Source: Monocercomonoides exilis
Lineage: Eukaryota; Preaxostyla; Oxymonadida; Polymastigidae
NCBI GenBank assembly: GCA_001643675.2
Contig: LSRY02000067.1
Span: 188,501 to 252,500, forward strand
Direction: 5' to 3'
DNA: 64,000 nucleotides
The position numbers and the translations under genes are program-made. Each line of letters starts with the position of its first letter. Position 1 is the stretch's first letter. This document shows, one piece after another, positions 57,429 to 64,000 of the stretch. The notes under the pieces were generated by a model, which saw nothing but the letters and a program-made list of their open reading frames with translations, ran no database searches and was not told where the DNA came from.

Positions 57429-58700
57429 ACATTATCAGTTGGCTACAGATGCATTTCTCAATGGCTGTATCATCCTTAAAGTTATTCCTCCCTCTATTTC
57501 TCCCTTCGCATCCCTCCTCTTTTCTCTTTCTTTCCATCCTTTCCTTCTTCCTTCTCTCCTTCTCTCTCATCCTCCTTGCCCAGATCTCATCCTCTCTCAT
57601 TTCCAGTACTTTCATTCCTTTCTCAGTTAACCTCAGCTCCGGAGGGCATTTCAGTATGAGGCCAAAATCCCTTCTTCTTCATAGCACACAAGCTTCTCAA
57701 TGCACCATCCATCAACAGGCAGAAGCAATACGTTGTCTTCCATTGTGCTTCTCCGCCGGCATGTCTCAGCACATCCGACCCAGTGGTGGAGAAGAGAAGG
57801 AAGTGTGAAATGGAGCGAGCACTGTATTTCTTGAAGAACAGAAGAAGAAGAGGAAGATGAAGAAAACGAAGAAGAAGAAGAATATATAACTGAGTCTGAA
57901 TGTGGAGACGATGTTGAAATAGTCAGACGAATTTATACTGAAGAAGATGGAAATAATTTTCCATCTGGTTTAGAAAAGGCTTTTGATGAGAAGTGATGAT
58001 ACCATTTGGCTGATTTTCTGCATCATCTTCGTTTCCCTCATGTGTCGTTTCAGGAGAACTGTGAGTTTCTGCTATTTTGGCTTCAATTTCGCTTTTTTTT
58101 TCATTTTCATTTCCTTTCTCAGATTTCTTTTTTGAAGAAATAGAATGGGAGAGCAGGATTGATGAAAATGGAGAAGAGGACAATGAAGATGAAGATGGAT
58201 ATGAAAAAGCAGTGGAAGAAGATGACATCAAAGAAGAAGGTGATCGAGACGAGTTCCGCTTCTAACTTGCTTCCGGCTTCCTCTTTTGTTTTTTGAATTC
58301 AGCTGCATTTTGCGTGAGAGTTGAGAATGGATATATTATAGAGATCGGTTTGAGGGTGTTGCTGCTGTGTTTTTTATTTTTTTTTAATTTTTTTATTTTA
58401 TTTTATTTTATTTTTTTTTTTTTTTTGATTGTGTGTGAGTGGTTGGCAGCAATGAAGAAATTGTTTGAAAACAGATGCATTTTGAGAGAATGATAAGGAA
58501 GATAAACCAGAAGATGAAGAAAAAATAAATGATGATGATGTAGCTGTAATAGCTTTTGAATGAAGAGATATGGCCGATACTGATGATCTGGGTTTTGAAT
58601 GAGATGACTTTGAGGAATGAGTTTGTAAAAAATGCAAAGAAGAGGAGGATGAAGAAGCAAAAGTGTTTGGAGTTGACAGAGAAGGATGTGGAACTTCAAT
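57226..58700 (-). CDS. Probable minus-strand Ser-rich/coiled-coil coding pieces
   Basis: Minus-strand pieces that read as protein: 57226-57615 with a basic/acidic coiled coil (RRMREKERRKKERMERKRKE); 57923-58231 (SEIEAKIAETHSSPETTHEG); 58398-58700 (EIEVPHPSLSTPNTFASSSS, SKSSHSKPRSSVSAISLHSK) preceded by a T/C-rich stretch ending TTAG that could be a splice acceptor. On the plus strand the last piece would contain three TGA codons, which favours the minus strand. Exon joins are not resolved; it may belong to the same gene as 59101-61880. Confidence 0.35.
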
Positions 58701-59100
58701 TTCACTTCTCTAAGCAGAAGAATCCGAAGAAGGAGGAGAAGAGGAAGAAGCTTCTTTCATGCTTTTTTTGCTGTGTTTGACGATTATCTTGTGAAATACA
58801 AAGAAAACTTACAAATAGTGAGTTTTTCTTATAAGGATCAGAAGAAGAAAAATAATAAGTTTTGAAATCGAACATCTTAAAACGCATTCGCATTTTCACT
58901 TCGCTTTGGCTCCGAATGTTTTTGTTTTTTTTTGGAACATAATTTTCATTTTGCTTTTCTTTTTATTCTTCTTTTGATGTTCTTTTGAAGGAGACATGTT
59001 TTCTGAAATATTATCTTCTCCTTTTTCTATAGACAGAAATGTGATTTTATTCTGAATGACATCTGCAAAGCTTCCATATTGAACAGCTTGCCAGAAAAAA

Positions 59101-61880
59101 TTATTGATCTTTTCGAATCGACAGCGCCTTCATTATCCAAACAAATGGAGGCGATTCGAAATGCTCCTTCATCAACACCTTCCTCTTGTTCACTTCGCTT
59201 TTGAAGTTCGATTCGCTTTTCTGAATTTTCTTCTTCTTCAAATACGAGACAAACGCATTTCTCTTCTTCTCAGCCTTCTCCAGCGCTTTCCTCTGCTCGT
59301 CTTCGAGCTTTTCCCGCTCTTTCTCTGAGTTCTCATTCTCTTCCTCCAGCTGCTCCTTTGTCTCCTTCTCTGCCTCTTCCTTCTGTATCTTCTCTATCTT
59401 CCACTGTGTCGCTTTCTCTTTCTCAATTCTATCGATGCGGCTTGGAATAGCCGACTATATAGGTTCAGGAAAGCACAATGACGAAGAAGAAACGGGATGC
59501 TAAATTTGATTGGTGAAAGTTGGGGTATTGGTGGAAAAAGGAGATATAGATAACTTTGAAAAAGGAGGTGAAAGTGATGGTGTTGAAGGAGGTAAAGCAT
59601 TATCAATATGATTGTAATCAGATGGAATTTGTGAGGATAGAGAAGAAGAAGATAAGATGATTATAAAGAAGAGGAGAAAGGAGAAGAAGAGAATGATGCT
59701 GATGTAGTTGGCTGAGGAGTTGATTGAAGAGTATGATTTGGTCCATTTAACGTTGTGTTAATAGCATTTTGCTGGTTAAAAGGCAAGTTTTTCATTCTTT
59801 CTGCTTCTCTTTCTCTTTCTTCTCTCAGCTTCCTTTCTTTTATTCACCTCAATCTTTCATCAAATTTCTGTCTCACCTTCATTCATTGCTCCTTTCACCA
59901 CATCCACATCTTTCATTTCCTCCTCAAACAACTTGTCATCTGCACGCGCAATATCACCAGCTGACATCAGAGTCAGTATCCTTTCATGTGTCAGCAACGA
60001 ATACAGCGAAAGAAAATCTGTATTCTTTTTCTCCTCTTTCCTCCTCTTCATCCCTACCAATGAAGCATGAATTCCGCTTCGTGGATCCTTTGCGTATTTG
60101 TTGGAACTTTGTGGAGGGATCAATAAAGAAATCTGAGGGATAGACAAAGCAGAGGATGATGATTGAGAAACAGATGGGGTCAAAGCTTTGTTAGCAGTTG
60201 TATTCTTTGACATAAAGAAATCATCATCTTCTTCTTGAAGCAGAACCATGTTATCTTTGCTGCATTTCTTCCTTCAACCTGCCATGTTTTTTTGTCTTTT
60301 CCTTTGGATCACTGAAAAACGTTTTGAAGCGCTGTGAATAAGAAGAAAATGATCATGAAATCACTGAATATGTGTCACGAGCATGCCTATCTTTCAACGA
60401 AGCTGATTTCGACACTTCAGACTCACTTCCGTTCAAAACACTCTGCTCGCTTTTCCTTCTCTCTTCTTCCTCTTTGTCTTCGACAATAAATTGCCCCTTT
60501 CCTCTTATATTTTTCCTCATTGCATTCTCCCCTGCTGCTTCTGCTTCCTGCTTTTTGACAATTGAACATTAAAACTCTTTCTCTGAAACGACTTTTCTAG
60601 ACAATTGTTATTCTTCGAAGTATAAAACTCTAAATGATGTTCTGCTTCCATCAAATGACTCCAAATGGATCATTCTATCAACTTTTCTATTTGAAGTTCC
60701 ATCTTTCTCTATCTTTTAATATTTCTCATGTTCAATTCTTTTCCCTCTTTCTCTTCCTCTTTCATTCATTTGTTCATTCTCGTTCATATTCTTCATTTTC
60801 TTCCTGTTGACCTCTTTTTCTTTTCTTCCCAGCATCTGCCTGAAGAACTCCGTTTCAAACAAAAGGGCATCCGCATAACAGAAGAACGATGGATGGAAAA
60901 GCGGTGTTAACGAAGGAGAAGAACACATCAGAGTGAATTGGTGAGTGTGTGGGTGTGTTATAAAAAGAAGGCGCGCGTTTTGATGAGTGAGGGAGTTGAG
61001 AAAGAGGCAGCAGAGACAAGGGTGGAGTCGTGAGATAGAAAGCAGAGAGGAAGAAGAGAGAGGAAAATGAATTGTTTGTGTGATTGAACTGAGGCATGGC
61101 TCACTGGCGTCAAAGGAAGTTTTCACAGAGGAAGCTGAAGAAGATGTAAATAAAGATGTTGCTGTTGGGTTTGGAAAAATAGAAGCAGAACTTGATGATG
61201 ATGAAAAGAAAGAAGATTCATTTAAAGTCATTTCAAATGTTGTTGTTTGAGCATTTGCTGCTTGATAAATCTGTTTGTTTTTGTGGAAATACGGATGAAT
61301 AGCGATTGTGGGGACGATCATTCCTCCTCTCTCTTTCCTCTCCCGCTCTTCTTCTGCCCTTTCTTCTTCAAAGTCATCCAAGTCCAAAATGTCGTATCGA
61401 GTGCCTGAAACATCATAGCTCAGTTCGTTGAGCCTTCCTTCTCCCCCAAAAGACGATGCAGAAACCGGAGAATGGCGCACCAGCGAAGAACGAGGCGATG
61501 AGTTTTCAGTCAATTCCTTGTCCTCCTTTGCATGTTTTGTCTTTGATATTTTGTCTTTGTTCTCTGTCAGCTTTTTCAGCCTCTCTCTTTCTGAGATCAG
61601 ATCCTCCAGCGACTCAAAGTAGATGTCCATTTCTCTGCCCCACTTCACTCCACCCACATAATTGAATGAAACATCAATGTACGGAGTGAATAAGGCATTT
61701 TGCGAAGAAATCTGTGATTGTTCTGTTTCAGAAGAAAAAAAGGAAGAAGAAGAGGAAGAAGAATTGGAAGGATAAGAAGAAATTGAAGATGAAACAGAAG
61801 AAGGAGAACAAGAAGATGAAAATGCAGAGGAAAAGAGATAAACCTGAGGTATATCATGAGGAGCAAAAGAGTTGGAGTGA
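59101..61880 (-). CDS. Multi-exon coiled-coil / Ser-rich protein, minus strand
   Basis: The last exon is 59454-59101, after an acceptor AG, without an internal ATG at its start: SAIPSRIDRIEKEKATQWKI followed by an EK-rich coiled coil (EEAEKETKEQLEEENENSEK) and ending KALSIRKDQ at TAA. Upstream coding pieces on the same strand: 60249-59860 (EERILT-like, MSAGDIARADDKLFEEEMKD), 60570-60352 (EAEAAGENAMRKNIRGKGQF) and 61880-60716, read as QISSQNALFTPYIDVSFNYV then GREMDIYFESLEDLISERER and LSYDVSGTRYDILDLDDFEE. Frame changes between pieces are only partly explained by candidate introns (for example GTGATTTC...CACAG near 60320-60355). Function unknown; probably cytoskeletal. Confidence 0.45.
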
Positions 61881-62217
61881 TGAAGATGGAGATGATGACT
61901 TCATTTTCGATGAGAAAGATGAAAAAGATGAGAAGAATTGGAAGAAGGAAGGAAGAAATCAGTTGTGGTGTTGTTGGGGTATTTGTATGAGGAAGAAGGA
62001 TGGGAATAAATGGAAAAAGAAGAAGTAGAAGCAGAAGAAGAAGATCATAACGAAGATGAAATTCCTGAAATTCCTTGATATTCTCCATGCTTCTTCTGTT
62101 TGTTTGCATCATCATTCATTCTGTTTGAAGATAAATTGAAATTCTGCTTGTCTGGAGAAGGAAGAAGATGTGTTTCTTCTCTTTGAAAAGAGCGATGGGG
62201 AAAGGAAAAGATATTGG

Positions 62218-64000
62218 ATTTGAGACGATCAGATGAAGAGGAGGAAGAAGATGATGAGGAAGATGATAAAGAAGAAGAAGAAGAAGAAGAAGAAGAAGAA
62301 GAAGAAGAGGAGGAGGAGGAGGAGGAGGAGGAGGAGGAGGAGGAAGAAGAAGAAGAAGAAGAAGAAGAAGAAGAAGAAGAATTTAATTAAGCAGAAGGAG
62401 AAAGAGAAGAAAAGGAAGAAGAAGAAGATAATGAAATATGAAGGGAATCTTGATTTGTATTATTTATTGAAGTGACAGAAGAAGAAGAATTTAATGGAGA
62501 AGGAGAAGAAGAGGGAGAAAGAGAAAGAGAAGAGGAGGAGGAGGAAGAAGAAATAAAAGAGAAGGAAGAGAAGGAAGAAGAGAAGAAGAAAGAAAAAAGA
62601 ATAATTCCATTTGAAATTCAAAATTTTAATATAACATTTTGGAAGATGTTTATTTCATTGGATGAGAGAGAAAGAGAAAGAGAAGGAGAAGGAGAAGGAG
62701 AAGAAGAAGAAGAAGGAGAAGGAGAAGGAGAAGGAGAAAGAGAAGGAGAAAGAGAAAGAGAAAGAGAAAGGAAGGGAAGGAAAGGAAGAAGAAAAGGAAG
62801 AAAGAGAAGAGAAAATTAAAGAAGAAGAAATAAAAGAAGAAGAAGAAGAAGAATATCAAAGAGGATTTATATTGGAAGATGTGGCAAAGGACAATGAATT
62901 ATCAAATGAAGAAAGAAGAAAGAAAGAAGGAGAAAGAGAAGAAGAAGGAAACAAAAAAGGAGAAAGAAAAGAAGAAGAAGAAATAAACAATGAGAAAGAG
63001 GAAAATGTTTTGTTTTGTATAAAAACTGGATTTAAACTAGATGAAGATGAAGAAAGTGAAGAAGCTAACGAGAAAGAAGAGAAAGAAGAGAAAGAGAAAG
63101 AAGAGAAAGAAGAGAAAGAAGAGAAAGAAGAAGAAGAAGAGAAAGAGAAAGAAATAAAAGAAGAACTAAAAGAGAATAATAATAATAATAATAATAACAT
63201 CAGTAATGATAAAGAAATGATTGACTGTTATTCAACACCAATGGAATTGATGGAGAGCATAGAAAAGATAGCTGAAGAGAGGAGGAGGAGGAGAAGAAGG
63301 AGAGAGAGAAATATTGAAGATAAACCAATTGAAAAGAAAGAAGAAGAGGAAGAAGAAGAAATGAAGATAGAGAAGAAAAAAGAGAAGAAGGAAGAGGAGA
63401 AAGATGAAATAAAGAAAGAAATGAAGAAAGAAAGTGAAAAAGAAGAAGATAAAAATGAAAAGAAGAAGAAGGAAAAGAAGGGTAACAACGTCATCAAGAA
63501 TGAAATAGAATCAACAAAACAAGTTACAAAGAAGAAAATCAAAGAAGAAGAGAAAGAAGAGAAAGAAGAGAAAGAAGAGAAAAAGGAGAAAGAAGAGGAG
63601 ATTGAAAAGAAATTGGAGAAATTAGAGAAGTATTTGAAAGAAGAAGAAGAAAACAAAAAGAAGAAAGCGGAAGAAGAAAGAGAAAGAGAAAGAGAAAGAG
63701 AAGAAGAAGAAGAGAAGAAGAAGAAGATAAAAGAGGAGAAGAAAAAGCAAATGATGGAGAGGAAGAAGAAGATAATGGAGCAGCAGATGAAGAAAGAGGA
63801 AGAGAGGAGGAAGAAAAGAAAAGAAGAAGCAGAAAGAAAAAGAAAAGAAATTGAAGAAATCCAAAGAAGAAATGAAGAAATGTATAGAAAACAAAGAGAA
63901 GAGCTAGAAATGAAGCTGAAAGAAGAAGAAGAGAAGAAAAGGAGAATTATAGAAGAAAGAAAGAAAGCAATAGAAGAAGAGAAGAAGAAGAAAGAATTTA
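62218..64000 (+). CDS. Glu/Lys-rich protein, 3' end outside the window
   Basis: Plus-strand frame open from about 62635 to the window end, with an ATG at 62662, encoding over 440 residues of Glu/Lys/Arg-rich helix. Less repetitive islands support real coding: QRGFILEDVAKDNELSNEER, NVLFCIKTGFKLDEDEESEE and CYSTPMELMESIEKIAEERR. From about 63640 it is a continuous charged coiled coil. Just upstream another frame (62472-62819) reads IIPFEIQNFNITFWKMFISL before entering the same GA-repeat, so a slippage frameshift between 62680 and 62815 probably separates two parts of one gene. The antisense Ser/Phe-rich frames are shadows. Confidence 0.55.
62269..62381 (+). repeat. (GAA/GAG)n microsatellite
   Basis: About 113 bp of uninterrupted GAA and GAG triplets, encoding poly-Glu in one frame. 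Purine-only on the plus strand. Confidence 0.9.

Noticed and set aside
58490-58780. Plus-strand acidic protein with recoded TGA codons
   Set aside because: The plus frame contains three TGA and one TAA within 90 codons, while the opposite strand is open and Ser-rich over the same DNA.
62650-63894. Minus-strand poly-Ser/Phe/Leu ORFs
   Set aside because: Mirror images of GAA/GAG/AAG repeats; the plus frame has non-repetitive protein-like islands in between and theirs do not.
1-64000. tRNA, rRNA or CRISPR features
   Set aside because: No cloverleaf with A and B boxes, no rRNA stretch and no spaced direct-repeat array could be recognised by eye on either strand.

Overview
The window looks like nuclear DNA of a metamonad protist. 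My best guess is an oxymonad close to Monocercomonoides. The reasons are: an AT-rich genome with short GT-AG introns; very large 'polymorphic outer membrane protein' (PMP) beta-helix receptors that carry a membrane anchor and a degenerate protein-kinase tail; a tandem helical gene family of the type I recall as abundant in that lineage; and standard use of TAA, TAG and TGA as stops in the intact genes. The organism is inferred from memory of these families, not from a search.

Layout. 1-3424: 3' part of an FHA-bearing kinesin (four exons), ending in a CAAX-like prenylation tail. 3972-4421: histone H2A. 5078-14062: giant PMP receptor-pseudokinase gene with one 5' intron, one in-frame TAG and one frame break at an A7 run. 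14063-33957: repeat-rich, gene-poor stretch with two near-perfect fold-back elements (15713-16734, 17495-18467), dead transposases (Tc1/mariner-like, PIF/Harbinger-like, pogo-like), a dead solo tyrosine recombinase, a broken ubiquitin-hydrolase-like gene and several MITEs. 34479-44411: a DIRS-type retrotransposon with 190-bp inverted terminal repeats, gag-like, RT, RNase H and tyrosine-recombinase regions. It is split by a 5335-bp insertion (36511-41845) that has 465-bp terminal inverted repeats, an 8-bp target duplication and a captured PMP gene fragment. 45236-47536: helical-repeat protein with low-complexity inserts. 49729-56040: two complete-looking members of a paralogous family plus an inverted, MITE-shredded third copy. 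56730-64000: low-complexity coding DNA, first mostly minus strand (Ser-rich and coiled coil), then a plus-strand Glu/Lys-rich gene leaving the window.

The strongest unusual finding is the gene-capturing inverted-repeat element nested inside the DIRS polymerase. Removing it with one copy of the target duplication puts the DIRS polymerase back in frame. Other points: a shared 5' splice consensus GTKTG in all seven introns that could be placed; repeated frame breaks at A7/A8 runs; single in-frame stops in otherwise intact long frames; two fold-back elements sharing GGGTCA tips; and a histone-type 6-bp/4-nt stem-loop after the H2A stop.
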